DNA of 64,000 nt. Origin: Oceanicella actignis. GTDB taxonomy: Bacteria > Pseudomonadota > Alphaproteobacteria > Rhodobacterales > Rhodobacteraceae. Numbering within the stretch: position 1 is the stretch's first letter; each line of letters begins with the position of its first letter. Made by a program: the position numbers and the translations under genes. The notes beneath the pieces were generated by a model. It did not search any database. It saw only the letters and a program-made list of their open reading frames with translations, and had not been told where the DNA came from. The stretch is taken from contig NZ_VNHJ01000011.1 in NCBI RefSeq assembly GCF_008124525.1, forward strand, positions 37,785 through 101,784, read 5' to 3'. Shown here one piece after another: positions 1-8,441 of the stretch.

Positions 1-68
1 CAATCCCCGCCCCCCGGGCCGACGCGCCGCCCGCGCCGGCGCGCGGGCGCGGGCGCGGGGCGGGCGCG

Positions 69-101
69 AAAAGGCCCCGCCGCGACCAGCGCGCCGGGGC
101 C
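69..101 (-). terminator. Rho-independent terminator after tsf
   Basis: Read on the minus strand, a GGCCCCGGCGC / GCGGCGGGGCC hairpin is followed directly by TTTT. It lies about 20 bases past the tsf stop codon. The rest of bases 1-122 is GC-rich and holds nothing else I recognise. Confidence 0.7.
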
Positions 102-122
102 GGGTTCGAAGCGGCGGCGTCT

Positions 123-1016
123 TCAGCCGCCCATGGTCTTGGCGACCTCGGCCGCGAAGTCCTCTTCCTGCTTCTCGATGCCCTCGCCGACCTGCACGCG
201 CGCGAAGGCGACGATCTCGATGTCGGCGCCCGCTTCCTTGAGCGCCTTCTCGACCGTCAGATCCGGGTTGATGACGAAGCTCTGCTTGAGAAGGCACACC
301 TCCTCGAAGAACTTGTTCATGCGCCCGACGATCATCTTCTCGATCACGTTCTCGGGCTTGCCGGATTCGCGGGCCTGCTCGGTCAGCACCTGCTTCTCGC
401 GCTCGATCAGCGCGGGGTCGAGATCGGCCTCGGACAGCGCCGCGGGGTTGGTGGCGGCGACGTGCATGGCCACCTGGCGGCCGATGGCGGCCATGGCGTC
501 CTTGTCCGAGCCCTTGAGCGCGACCAGCACGCCGATCTTGCCCAGCCCCTCGGCGACGGCGTTGTGCACGTACGAGGCGACCACGTCGCCCTCGACCGCG
601 GCCATGCGGCGCACGGTCATGTTCTCGCCGATGGTGGCGACCTTGTCGGTCACCACGTCCTTGACCGACTTGCCGCCCAGATCGGCGGCCAGCAGGGCCT
701 CGACGTCGGCGGCGTCCAGCGCGGCGGCGGCGATGTCGGACACCATCTTCTGGAACTCGGCGTTGCGGGCCACGAAATCGGTCTCGGAGTTGACCTCGAC
801 GGCCACGCCCTTGCCGTCCTTGACGGCCACGCCCACCAGCCCCTCGGCGGCGGTGCGGCCCGACTTCTTGGCGGCCTTGGCCAGGCCCTTGGTGCGCAGC
901 CAGTCGGTGGCCGCCTCGATGTCGCCGCCCGTCTCGGTCAGCGCCTTCTTGGCGTCCATCATGCCCGCGCCGGTCATGTCGCGCAGCTGTTTCACGAGTG
1001 CAGCGGTGATCGCCAT
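123..1016 (-). CDS. tsf: Translation elongation factor Ts
   Basis: EF-Ts is the cytoplasmic guanine-nucleotide exchange factor for EF-Tu during translation elongation. The 297-residue length is normal. The N-terminal UBA-like segment carries the family signature [16 protein letters not shown] at about residues 11-26, and the EF-Tu contact motif TDFVAR follows near residue 79. The ATG at 1016 is preceded by a GGAGA ribosome-binding site. It lies 156 bases downstream of rpsB on the same strand, the usual rpsB-tsf pair, and a hairpin-plus-T-run terminator follows it. Confidence 0.97.
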   Translation of the reverse strand: MAITAALVKQLRDMTGAGMMDAKKALTETGGDIEAATDWLRTKGLAKAAKKSGRTAAEGLVGVAVKDGKGVAVEVNSETDFVARNAEFQKMVSDIAAAALDAADVEALLAADLGGKSVKDVVTDKVATIGENMTVRRMAAVEGDVVASYVHNAVAEGLGKIGVLVALKGSDKDAMAAIGRQVAMHVAATNPAALSEADLDPALIEREKQVLTEQARESGKPENVIEKMIVGRMNKFFEEVCLLKQSFVINPDLTVEKALKEAGADIEIVAFARVQVGEGIEKQEEDFAAEVAKTMGG

Positions 1017-1172
1017 GGATCGTCTCCTCGGTCCGTCGGGCCGGGCGCCGCGCGCGGCGGTCGCCCCGGACCCGGGAATGTCGAACGGGGCCCGCCCCCG
1101 CGCATGGGCGGCGGCGGGCCGATGAAGGTCATCTCGCGGTCCCGCGCCGCCCGGCGGCGGCGCGGACGGGCG

Positions 1173-1970
1173 TCAGGCCTGCGCCGCGGGCGCCTCGCCG
1201 GCGGGGGTCTCTTCGGCCGCGGGCAGGGCCTCTTCGATCGGGGCCTCTTCCAGCTCGCCGATGTCGAAGCCCGATTCGCCCATCTGCGCCGCCATGCCGT
1301 CGAGCGCGGCGCGCGCGACCAGGTCGCAGTAGAGCGCGATGGCGCGCGAGGCGTCGTCATTGCCCGGCACCGGGTAGTCGATGCCGACCGGGTCCGAGTT
1401 GGTGTCGAGGATCGCCACCACCGGGATGCCCAGCTTGCGCGCCTCGGCGACGGCCAGGGCCTCCTTGTTCGTGTCGATCACGAACAGCATGTCGGGCAGG
1501 CCGCCCATCTCGCGGATGCCGCCCAGCGAGGCCTGGAGCTTGTTGCGCTCGCGCTCCATCTGGAGGCGCTCCTTCTTGGTGAAGCCCTCGGCGCCGTTGT
1601 CCAGCTTCTCGTCCAGCTCGCGCAGACGGTTGATCGAGTTCGACACCGTCTTCCAGTTGGTCAGCGTGCCGCCCAGCCAGCGGTGGTTCATGTAATACTG
1701 CGCGCAGCGCTCGGCGGCCTCGGCCACCAGCGGCGCGGCCTGGCGCTTGGTGCCCACGAACAGCACGCGCCCGCCCTTGGCGACGGTGTCGCGCACGGCC
1801 TGCAGCGCCGCGTCCAGCATCGGCACGGTCTGCGTCAGGTCGATGATGTGGATGCCGTTGCGCGCGCCGTAGATGTAGGGCGCCATGCGCGGGTTCCAGC
1901 GATGCGTCTGGTGGCCGAAGTGGACGCCGGCCTCGAGAAGCTGGCGAAGGGTGAATTCAGGCAGAGCCAT
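1173..1970 (-). CDS. rpsB: 30S ribosomal protein S2
   Basis: S2 is a 30S subunit protein. The protein starts [20 protein letters not shown], a textbook S2 N-terminus, and contains [15 protein letters not shown] and GTKRQA. Its length is 265 residues, with an Ala/Glu-rich C-terminal tail after the conserved domain. The frame stays open upstream to 2234, but the first 88 codons are Arg/Pro/Gly junk; the ATG at 1970 has an AGGAAAG-type ribosome-binding site and fits the family. It heads the rpsB-tsf pair, with a sigma-70-like promoter about 120 bases upstream. Confidence 0.97.
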   Translation of the reverse strand: MALPEFTLRQLLEAGVHFGHQTHRWNPRMAPYIYGARNGIHIIDLTQTVPMLDAALQAVRDTVAKGGRVLFVGTKRQAAPLVAEAAERCAQYYMNHRWLGGTLTNWKTVSNSINRLRELDEKLDNGAEGFTKKERLQMERERNKLQASLGGIREMGGLPDMLFVIDTNKEALAVAEARKLGIPVVAILDTNSDPVGIDYPVPGNDDASRAIALYCDLVARAALDGMAAQMGESGFDIGELEEAPIEEALPAAEETPAGEAPAAQA

Positions 1971-2087
1971 GCTGCTTTCCTCTTTCCGGTTTGCGCCTCT
2001 GCGGGGGTAGAGCCTGAGCCCAACCGGCGGACCGTCCGGGATGTCTCCCCGTCCGGCCCAGGCCCCGCATGCGGGTTGAACGAGCGC

Positions 2088-2116
2088 CCAATACACCCTT
2101 GCCCGCGCCGACGCAA
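2088..2116 (-). promoter_or_regulatory. Candidate sigma-70 promoter of rpsB
   Basis: On the minus strand TTGCGT (2116-2111) and TATTGG (2093-2088) are separated by 17 bases, a good housekeeping spacing. It reads toward rpsB, leaving a leader of roughly 110 bases, which would allow the leader-based autoregulation known for S2 in other bacteria; that last point is inference. Confidence 0.5.
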
Positions 2117-2152
2117 CCTTGCGGCGCCCATGCGCGGCCCGCGGCGCCGGCC

Positions 2153-2185
2153 CCGAGTCGATCCCGAGTCGATCCCGAGTCGATC
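2153..2185. repeat. Three 11-bp direct repeats
   Basis: The unit CCGAGTCGATC occurs three times head to tail without a mismatch. It lies upstream of both the rpsB promoter and psuK, and the spacing is about one helical turn. Confidence 0.85.
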
Positions 2186-2318
2186 GCCGCGTCCGGGACG
2201 CGCCGGCGCCCGGGCGCGGGCCGTCGGCGCCCAACCGGCCCGGGGCTCTTGCGCCCGCGCGCCGACTGCGGCATGACCCCGGACCCCGCCCCGCCCGGGG
2301 CCCGCTTCAGGAGCCGCC

Positions 2319-3515
2319 ATGCCCCGCCCCGACCAGCCCGACGCGCCGCGCGGCGCCCTGACGCTGTGCATCGGCGCCGCGCATTGGGATCTGATCGGCC
2401 GCCCCGAGACATCGGCGGGCGCGGCGGGCGGCGACGCCGCCCTCGGCCCTGCGGCGGGCGACCACTCCGGCGGCGCGTCGAACGCGGCGCGGCGCCCGGC
2501 CGCCGATGCGGCGCGCGACGCCCTGCTCCATGCCCGGCCCGATGCGCCGCGCGCCCTGCCCCCTGCGCCGCCCGCCGCCCCCGACGCGCGGCCCGACGCC
2601 CCCGACGCGCCGCCGGCCCTGTCCGGCGCACGGCCCGAGGCACGGCCCGAGGCCCCGCTCGCCGCCCCGCTCGCCCCGGGGGCCGACCTGCCCGGGCGCG
2701 TGCTGCGCCGGCCGGGGGGCGTGGCGCTGAACATCGCCGTCGCGCTGGCCGCGCAGGGCCGCCCCGCCGCCCTGCTCGCCGCCGTCGGCCGCGACGCCCC
2801 GGCCGACGAGCTGGAGCGCTGGCTTGCGGCGCGCGCCGTCGCGGCGCATCTGGCGCGGACCGACGCGCCCACGGGCGTCTATCTGGCCATCGAGGACGCG
2901 CGCGGCGCGCTCTTCGCCGCGGTGGCCGATCTGCCGGGCTGCGCGGCGCTGACGCCCGAGGCGCTCGCGGCCGCCATCGCCGCCGCGCCGGGCGCGACGG
3001 GCGCCGCTTGCTGGCTGGCCGAGGCCAACCTGCCCGCCGACAGCCTGGCGGCGCTGGCCCGGCGGGCCGCGCGGCCGCCCCTGGCGCTGGTCGCCGCCTC
3101 GCCGGCCAAGGCGGCGCGGCTGCGCGCGGCGCTGGCGCAGGGCCTGCGCGCACGCAGGACCGGCGGGGCCGGCGTGTGGCTGGTCTCGGCCAACCGCGCC
3201 GAGGCCGAAGCCCTGGCCGGCCGCCCCCTTGCCGACGCGCCCGAGGCCGCCCGCGCGCTGCGCGACATGGGCGCGGACGAGGCGCTGGTCACCGACGGGC
3301 CGCGCGCCGCGGCGGTCTTGACGGCGGCGGGCGAGAGCGCAAGCCTGACTCCGCCGCCGCTCGGCCATGACCGGCGCGCGCGCCTCGTCACCGGCGCGGG
3401 CGACGCGCTGACCGCCGCCTACGTCCATGCGCGCCTTTGCGCCGAACCGCCCGACCGCGCCCTGGCCAGAGGCCTGGCCGCCGCCCGCGCCCTGCTCGAG
3501 GAGACCGCACCATGA
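2319..3515 (+). CDS. psuK: PfkB-family sugar kinase, probable pseudouridine kinase
   Basis: PsuK phosphorylates pseudouridine so that PsuG can split it into uracil and ribose 5-phosphate. The fold is a ribokinase/PfkB kinase: an LCIGAAHWDLIGR start (about residues 16-28), PGRVLRRPGGVALNIA (about 125-140) and the catalytic GAGD (359-362). PsuG follows immediately with an ATGA overlap, which supports pseudouridine as substrate. The protein is 398 residues, longer than the usual ~300, because about 90 Ala/Pro/Asp/Arg-rich residues (about 30-120) interrupt the domain between its first strand and the PGG motif. The inserted DNA contains short direct repeats. A GGAG ribosome-binding site precedes the ATG. 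Whether the insert forms a disordered loop is inference. Confidence 0.82.
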   Translation: MPRPDQPDAPRGALTLCIGAAHWDLIGRPETSAGAAGGDAALGPAAGDHSGGASNAARRPAADAARDALLHARPDAPRALPPAPPAAPDARPDAPDAPPALSGARPEARPEAPLAAPLAPGADLPGRVLRRPGGVALNIAVALAAQGRPAALLAAVGRDAPADELERWLAARAVAAHLARTDAPTGVYLAIEDARGALFAAVADLPGCAALTPEALAAAIAAAPGATGAACWLAEANLPADSLAALARRAARPPLALVAASPAKAARLRAALAQGLRARRTGGAGVWLVSANRAEAEALAGRPLADAPEAARALRDMGADEALVTDGPRAAAVLTAAGESASLTPPPLGHDRRARLVTGAGDALTAAYVHARLCAEPPDRALARGLAAARALLEETAP

Positions 3516-4462
3516 GCGCACGCCCGCCCCTGCCCCGCCGCCAGCACGCCGCGCCGCCGCTGGCCTTCTCGCCCGAGGTCGCCGCCGCGCTGGAGCAGGG
3601 CCAGCCCGTGGTGGCGCTCGAAAGCACCATCATCACCCACGGCATGCCCTGGCCGCGCAATCTCGAGGTCGCGCGCGAGGTCGAGGACGAGGTGCGCGCC
3701 GCCGGCGCCGTTCCGGCCACCATCGCCGTGCGCCGCGGCGAGATCCGCGTGGGCCTCAAGCCCGCGGCGATGGAGGCGCTGGCGCGCGAGGAGGGGGCGC
3801 TCAAGCTCAGCCGCGCGGACCTGGCCGCGGCGCTGGCGTCGGGAGCGACCGGCTCGACCACCGTGGCGGCGACCATGATCTGCGCCCGCCTCGCGGGGAT
3901 CGAGGTCTTCGCCACCGGCGGCATCGGCGGCGTGCATCGCGGCGCCGAGCGCAGCTTCGACATCTCGGCCGACCTGACCGAGCTGGGGCGCACCGCGGTG
4001 ACCGTGGTCGCGGCCGGGGCGAAGGCGATCCTGGACCTGCCGCGCACGCTCGAGGTGCTCGAGACCCAGGGCGTGCCCGTGATCGGCTACGGCACCGACG
4101 CCTTCCCCGCCTTCTGGTCGCGCGAGAGCGGCCTGCGCGCCCCGCTGCGCATGGACAGGCCCGAGCAGATCGCCGCCGCCCACCGCATGCGCGCGCGGCT
4201 CGGGCTCGAGGGCGGGCAGCTGGTCGCCAACCCGATCCCGCCCGAGCACGAGATCCCCGCCGAGCGGCTCGACCCGCTCATCGCCCAGGCCGCCGCCGAG
4301 GCCGAGGCGCAGGGCGTGACGGGCAAGGCGGTCACGCCCTTCATGCTCGGCCGCATCCTCGAGCTGACCGGCGGCGACAGCCTCGAGGCCAACGGCGCGC
4401 TGGTGCGCGCCAACGCCCGCCTCGGCGCGCAGATCGCCGCGGCGCTCGCCGCGCTGGACTGA
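3512..4462 (+). CDS. psuG: Pseudouridine-5'-phosphate glycosidase
   Basis: PsuG cleaves the C-C glycosidic bond of pseudouridine 5'-phosphate to uracil and ribose 5-phosphate in the cytoplasm. The 316-residue protein has the family signature VALESTIITHGMPWPRN near the N-terminus, then GSTTVAATM and ATGGIGGVHRGAE, all typical of the family. The ATG at 3512 overlaps the psuK stop as ATGA and has a GAGGAG ribosome-binding site; an upstream in-frame start at 3437 would add only an Arg/Pro-rich leader lying inside psuK. Its own stop overlaps the start of miaA as TGATG, so psuK-psuG-miaA look translationally coupled. Confidence 0.93.
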   Translation: MSARPPLPRRQHAAPPLAFSPEVAAALEQGQPVVALESTIITHGMPWPRNLEVAREVEDEVRAAGAVPATIAVRRGEIRVGLKPAAMEALAREEGALKLSRADLAAALASGATGSTTVAATMICARLAGIEVFATGGIGGVHRGAERSFDISADLTELGRTAVTVVAAGAKAILDLPRTLEVLETQGVPVIGYGTDAFPAFWSRESGLRAPLRMDRPEQIAAAHRMRARLGLEGGQLVANPIPPEHEIPAERLDPLIAQAAAEAEAQGVTGKAVTPFMLGRILELTGGDSLEANGALVRANARLGAQIAAALAALD

Positions 4463-6024
4463 TGCCCCGAGAAGAGGGCGCGCCCGCCCCGGGCGCGGAG
4501 GGCGGCGCGCGGGACGGGGCTGCGGATGGGGCGCCGGGCGCGGCGCGGGACAGGACTGACGTCGGGGCTGACGGCGGGGCTCACGGCGGGGCTCACGGCG
4601 GGGCTGACGGCGGGGCCAAGACCCAGGCGCCGGACGAAGCGCACAGCGCAACGCGGGAGCGACCGCAGGACGCGAAACCGCGCGGCGCGCATGCCGGGGC
4701 GCCTGACGGGGCCGCGGGCGGGGCCGCGAACGGGGCTGAGAACCCGGCGCCGGACGGGGCCCGCGGCGGAACGCCGGAACGGCCGCAGGACGCGGAGCGG
4801 CGCGGCGCGCATGCCGGAGCGCCTGACGGGGCCGCGGGCGCGGCTGCGAACGGGGCCGAGAGCCGCGCGCCGGACGAAGCGCGCAGCGGGACGCCGGAAC
4901 GGTCGCAGGAGGCGGAGCGGCGCGGCGCGCGGGACGGTGCTGCGGATGGGGCGCTCGGCGGGGCGCGGCAACGGGCGCTTGCCGAGATGCCCAGGGCGGC
5001 GCGGCAAGGCGCACAGGCGGCGCAGCAAGGCGCGCAAGCGGCGCGGCGAGGCGCACAGGCGGCGCAGCAAAGCGCGCAGGCGGCGCATCTGCCCGCGCCG
5101 CTGTCCGAGGCGGCGCTGGCCCTGCGTCCGGTGCTGGTCGCCGGGCCCACCGCCTCGGGCAAGTCGGCGCTGGCGCTGGCGCTGGCCGAGCGGTTGAATG
5201 GCTGCGTCATCAACGCCGACGCCATCCAGGTCTATGCGGGCTGGCGGGTGCTCTCGGCCCGGCCCTCGGCGGATGACGAGGCGCGCGCGCCGCACAAGCT
5301 CTACGGCCATGTCCCGATGCAGGACGCCCATTCGACCGGCCGCTGGCTGGCCGAGGCCGCCCGCGCCATCGAGGACTGCGCCCGCCGCGGGCTGACGCCC
5401 ATCGTCGTCGGCGGCACGGGGCTCTACTTCGCCGCGCTCACCCAGGGGCTGGCGCCCATTCCCCCGACCCCGCCCGAGATCCGCGCCCGCGTCGAGGCCC
5501 TGTTCGCCCGGGGCGGCGCCGCGGCGCTGCGCGAGGCCTTGGCCGCGCGCGATCCCGACACGCTGGCGCGGATCGACGCGCGCAACCCCATGCGGCTGAT
5601 GCGCGCGCTCGAGGCGCTCGAGACCACGGGCCTCGGCCTGTCGGCGCTTCAGGCGCGCACCCCGCCGCCGCCCCTGCCGCCCGAGCGCGCGCGCCTCGTG
5701 CGGCTGATGCCCGAGCGCGAGGCCCTTTACGCGCGCATCGAGGCCCGCTTCGACGCCATGCTGGCCGAGGGCGCGCTGGACGAGGCCGCGGCCGCGGCCG
5801 CCCTCGACCCGCCCGCCTCGGCGCAGGCGATGAACGCCATCGGCGCGCGCGAGCTCATCGCCCATCTGCACGGCCGCATGACCCTGGACGAGGCCCGCGC
5901 GCGCGCCGTGCAGGCGACCCGCAACTACGCCAAGCGGCAGCTGACCTGGCTGCGCAACCGCATGCGCACCTGGCCCGCCGCCCCGGACGCCCGGACCGCG
6001 CTGGCGCTTGTGCAGAAGAGCTGA
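4462..6024 (+). CDS. miaA: tRNA dimethylallyltransferase with a long repeat-encoded N-terminal extension
   Basis: MiaA transfers dimethylallyl from DMAPP to A37 of tRNAs reading UNN codons. The catalytic part is about residues 215-520: P-loop GPTASGKS (228-235), NADAIQVY, VVGGTGLYF, and the C-terminal RNYAKRQLTWLRNRM helix. That part alone has the normal length of about 300 residues. Before it lies an unusual ~215-residue stretch rich in Ala, Gly, Arg and Asp, encoded by three kinds of tandem repeat. The frame is open from an ATG at 4462 that overlaps the psuG stop as TGATG. An in-frame ATG at 4987 (Met176) would give a 345-residue protein but has no clear ribosome-binding site, so the true start is uncertain. 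No signal peptide or known domain is visible in the extension. Confidence 0.9.
   Translation: MPREEGAPAPGAEGGARDGAADGAPGAARDRTDVGADGGAHGGAHGGADGGAKTQAPDEAHSATRERPQDAKPRGAHAGAPDGAAGGAANGAENPAPDGARGGTPERPQDAERRGAHAGAPDGAAGAAANGAESRAPDEARSGTPERSQEAERRGARDGAADGALGGARQRALAEMPRAARQGAQAAQQGAQAARRGAQAAQQSAQAAHLPAPLSEAALALRPVLVAGPTASGKSALALALAERLNGCVINADAIQVYAGWRVLSARPSADDEARAPHKLYGHVPMQDAHSTGRWLAEAARAIEDCARRGLTPIVVGGTGLYFAALTQGLAPIPPTPPEIRARVEALFARGGAAALREALAARDPDTLARIDARNPMRLMRALEALETTGLGLSALQARTPPPPLPPERARLVRLMPEREALYARIEARFDAMLAEGALDEAAAAAALDPPASAQAMNAIGARELIAHLHGRMTLDEARARAVQATRNYAKRQLTWLRNRMRTWPAAPDARTALALVQKS
4564..4611 (+). repeat. 12-bp tandem repeat, four copies (MiaA extension)
   Basis: The unit GGGGCTGACGGC or GGGGCTCACGGC occurs four times in a row. 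It encodes a Gly-Ala-(Asp/His)-Gly tetrapeptide array within the MiaA extension. Confidence 0.85.
4669..4980 (+). repeat. 120-bp tandem repeat, about 2.6 copies (MiaA extension)
   Basis: Copies begin near 4669, 4789 and 4909 with an exact 120-base period and high similarity by eye. The last is cut after about 70 bases and ends in a segment that also resembles 4500-4550. The period is a multiple of three, so the MiaA frame is kept, giving 40-residue repeats. Confidence 0.8.
4996..5079 (+). repeat. 21-bp tandem repeat, four copies (MiaA extension)
   Basis: Four 21-base units encode the heptads AARQGAQ, AAQQGAQ, AARRGAQ and AAQQSAQ just before the MiaA catalytic domain. The heptad period could favour a helix or coiled coil; that is inference. 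Confidence 0.85.
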
Positions 6025-6378
6025 GGCGCTATCGGCCGGAGGCCGCGCCCCGGCGGCGCAAGGCCGGGCCGCCCCTCCGACCGGCAAGCGCCGCCCCGAG
6101 GTGCGCCGAGGGAAACGGCCCAAGAGCGACCACGGGATGCGCACGCCCCCACGCCCGCGGCAAGGCGCGCGGCCCAGGCCCGGCGCGGCGGCCGGCGACA
6201 AGCCGCGCCCATGCCCGAAGCGCAGGGCGAAGGGCGCGCGGCGCATCCGCGGCCCGGGCGCCCGCGCGGCGCCGGCGCCTCTTGCCCTGACCGCGCCGGC
6301 GCACTACCCCTTGCCGCGGAACCGTCGCGCCGGCCGCCGGCGCAGCCCCGCCGCGGGCGCAACGACAAGGAGCCCGAC
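6025..6378. other. Non-coding gap miaA - ribE
   Basis: These 354 GC-rich bases hold no recognisable gene. I looked for an FMN riboswitch before ribE and saw none of its conserved blocks. An open frame extends upstream from ribE through this gap, but its codons are not protein-like. Confidence 0.5.
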
Positions 6379-6981
6379 ATGTTCACTGGCATCGTCACCG
6401 ATCTGGGCGAGATCGCCGCCGTCGAGCGGCGCGCGGGCGACATGCGCGCGCGAATCCTGTGCGATCCGCGCATCGCCGCGGCCGACATCGGCGCCTCGAT
6501 CGCCTGCGACGGCGTGTGCCTGACCGTCGTCGCCCATGGGCGCGAGGGCGAACGCGGCTGGTTCGAGGCCGACGTCTCGGCCGAGACGCTGGCGCGCACC
6601 AATCTGGGGCGCTGGACTCCGGGCCGGCGCGTGAATCTCGAACGCGCGCTGCGCGTGGGCGACGAGCTGGGCGGGCATATCGTCTCGGGGCATGTGGACG
6701 GGCTGGCGCGCATCGAGTCCATGACCCCCGACGGCGACTCGACGCGCGTGCGCCTGACCGCCCCCCACGCGCTGGCCCGCTTCATCGCGCCCAAGGGATC
6801 GGTGGCGCTGAACGGCGTCTCGCTGACGGTGAACGAGGTCGAGGGCGACTCGTTCGGCGTCAACATCATCCCCCACACGCGCGAGCGCACCACCTGGTCC
6901 GAGGCGCGCCCCGGCGACGAGGCGAATCTGGAGATCGACACCCTCGCGCGCTATGTCGCGCGCCTGGCCGAGGCCGGCTGA
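6379..6981 (+). CDS. ribE: Riboflavin synthase alpha subunit
   Basis: The enzyme dismutates two 6,7-dimethyl-8-ribityllumazines to riboflavin and the pyrimidinedione. The 200-residue protein starts MFTGIVTDLGEI, and two lumazine-binding half-domains follow: DGVCLTV (about 50-56) with GGHIVSGHVDG, then the second-half repeat LNGVSLTVNEV and NIIPHT. An AAGGAG ribosome-binding site sits at the right distance from the ATG at 6379. It leads ribE-ribBA-ribH-nusB, which together cover most riboflavin steps. The deaminase/reductase RibD is not in the window; in related genomes it usually sits just upstream of ribE. Confidence 0.96.
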   Translation: MFTGIVTDLGEIAAVERRAGDMRARILCDPRIAAADIGASIACDGVCLTVVAHGREGERGWFEADVSAETLARTNLGRWTPGRRVNLERALRVGDELGGHIVSGHVDGLARIESMTPDGDSTRVRLTAPHALARFIAPKGSVALNGVSLTVNEVEGDSFGVNIIPHTRERTTWSEARPGDEANLEIDTLARYVARLAEAG

Positions 6982-7215
6982 GCCGCCCCGCCGGCGCGCA
7001 TCCGGCCGCCAGGGGCGCCGCCCCGGCCCGCCGCCCCGACCCGCCGCCCCGCCCCGCCGATCCCCGCGAAGCCCCCTCGGCCCGTCTTGCGCGGCGCCGG
7101 CGCGCGGCCGGGACCGTCCCCCGGCGGCGGCCCGCGCGGGGCGATAGGTTCTGGCCTTCGCCCGCGCGCCGCGCTATCTGGCCCTGACCGGGCCGCGCGC
7201 CGCGCCGGGACGCGG
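6982..7215. other. Non-coding gap ribE - ribBA, first part
   Basis: No gene or riboswitch consensus is visible. Together with the tandem array that follows it, ribE and ribBA are 340 bases apart, so ribBA may have its own promoter. Confidence 0.4.
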
Positions 7216-7306
7216 CCCGACACGACCGCCCAGGACCGACGCCCGACACGACCGCCCAGGACCAACGCCCGAGACCGACGCCCGAGACCGACGCCCGAGA
7301 CCACCG
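7216..7306 (+). repeat. 13/26-bp period tandem array upstream of ribBA
   Basis: Two copies of a 26-base unit (7216-7241, 7242-7267; one mismatch) are followed by three 13-base copies of CCCGAGACCGACG or a close variant. The 26-mer is itself an imperfect double of the 13-mer. The array stops at the ribBA ribosome-binding site AAGGA, about 15 bases before the start codon. Confidence 0.85.
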
Positions 7307-7321
7307 AAGGATCCGCGCCCC

Positions 7322-8440
7322 ATGACCGCCGACGACCTGCGCTCCGCCATCTCTCCGATCGAGGAGATCATCGAGGACGCCCGCAACGGGCGCATGTTCA
7401 TCCTTGTCGATCACGAGGACCGCGAGAACGAGGGCGACCTGGTCATCCCCGCCCAGATGGCAACGCCCGAGGCCATCAACTTCATGGCCAAGCACGGGCG
7501 CGGCCTGATCTGCCTGGCGATGACGGGCGAGCGGCTCGACAAGCTCGGCCTGCCGATGATGGCGGCGTCGAATCAGTCGCGCCACGAGACCGCCTTCACC
7601 ACCTCGATCGAGGCGCGCGAGGGCGTGACCACCGGCATCTCGGCCCATGACCGCGCGCGCACCATCGCCGTGGCCATCGATCCCCAGAGCGGCCCGCAGG
7701 ACATCGCCACCCCCGGCCACGTCTTCCCGCTGCGCGCGCGCGAGGGCGGCGTGCTGGTGCGCGCGGGCCATACCGAGGCGGCGGTGGACGTGGCGCGGCT
7801 GGCCGGGCTCAACCCCTCGGGCGTGATCTGCGAGATCATGAACGACGACGGCACCATGGCCCGCCTGCCCGACCTCGTGGAGTTCGCGCGCAAGCATGGG
7901 CTCAAGATCGGCGCGATCTCGGACCTGATCGCCTATCGCCGCCGCCACGACCACCTGGTGCGCGAAACCGCCGTGCGTCCGGTGCGCTCGCTGCATGGCG
8001 GAGACTGGCTGCTGCACGTCTTCACCAACGAGCTCGACGGCGCCGAGCACCTGGCGCTGACCAAGGGCGACCTGTCCGACGGCGGCCCGGTCATGGTGCG
8101 CATGCATGTCGAGAACCCGATCGACGACCTCTTCGCCATCCATCCCGAGCGCCACGGCCAGCTCCAGGGCGCCATGCGCATGATCGCCGCCGAGGGGCGC
8201 GGCGCGGTGGTGCTGCTGCGCCCGCGCGCGCCCGGCGCGCTGACGGCGCAGGTGCTGGGGCGCGACGGCCACGCCGCCGGCGCGCTGCGCGAATACGGCG
8301 TCGGGGCGCAGATCCTCGGCGCGCTCGGCGTCGCCGAGATGATCCTGCTGACCAATTCGCCCGCGCCCAAGGTCATCGGGCTCGAAGGCTACGGGCTGTC
8401 GATCGTCCGCACCCAACCCATCGCGAGCAAGGAAGACTGA
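7322..8440 (+). CDS. ribBA: 3,4-dihydroxy-2-butanone 4-phosphate synthase fused to a degenerate GTP cyclohydrolase II domain
   Basis: The N-terminal half (about residues 10-210) is RibB, making the four-carbon riboflavin precursor from ribulose 5-phosphate; it has [11 protein letters not shown] (about 31-41), [14 protein letters not shown] and [22 protein letters not shown]. The C-terminal half (about 215-372) aligns with RibA, but the zinc-binding cysteines and the CDCG block that all active GTP cyclohydrolase II enzymes need are absent; the corresponding stretch reads [20 protein letters not shown]. RibB activity looks intact while the RibA part is probably non-catalytic, as in many alphaproteobacteria, so a separate RibA is expected elsewhere. 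The ATG at 7322 follows an AAGGA site, and ribH starts one base after the stop. Confidence 0.93.
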   Translation: MTADDLRSAISPIEEIIEDARNGRMFILVDHEDRENEGDLVIPAQMATPEAINFMAKHGRGLICLAMTGERLDKLGLPMMAASNQSRHETAFTTSIEAREGVTTGISAHDRARTIAVAIDPQSGPQDIATPGHVFPLRAREGGVLVRAGHTEAAVDVARLAGLNPSGVICEIMNDDGTMARLPDLVEFARKHGLKIGAISDLIAYRRRHDHLVRETAVRPVRSLHGGDWLLHVFTNELDGAEHLALTKGDLSDGGPVMVRMHVENPIDDLFAIHPERHGQLQGAMRMIAAEGRGAVVLLRPRAPGALTAQVLGRDGHAAGALREYGVGAQILGALGVAEMILLTNSPAPKVIGLEGYGLSIVRTQPIASKED

Positions 8441-8441
8441 C

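Larger units (their letters stand above)
1971..2318. other. Divergent intergenic region rpsB / psuK
   Basis: These 348 bases separate two divergent genes. They hold the rpsB promoter candidate and a triple 11-bp direct repeat (both listed separately). A GGAG ribosome-binding site for psuK lies at its right edge. I see no small gene here. Confidence 0.6.

Noticed and set aside
462..2276. Plus-strand open frame opposite tsf and rpsB
   Set aside because: His/Gly/Arg-rich antisense of two ribosomal-type genes, with no protein family likeness.
7216..7306. CRISPR array
   Set aside because: The units are contiguous 13- and 26-mers without unique spacers and no cas genes are present. The same holds for 28288-28364 and the miaA arrays.
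6025..7321. FMN riboswitch before ribE or ribBA
   Set aside because: None of the conserved blocks could be found on the plus strand in either gap.
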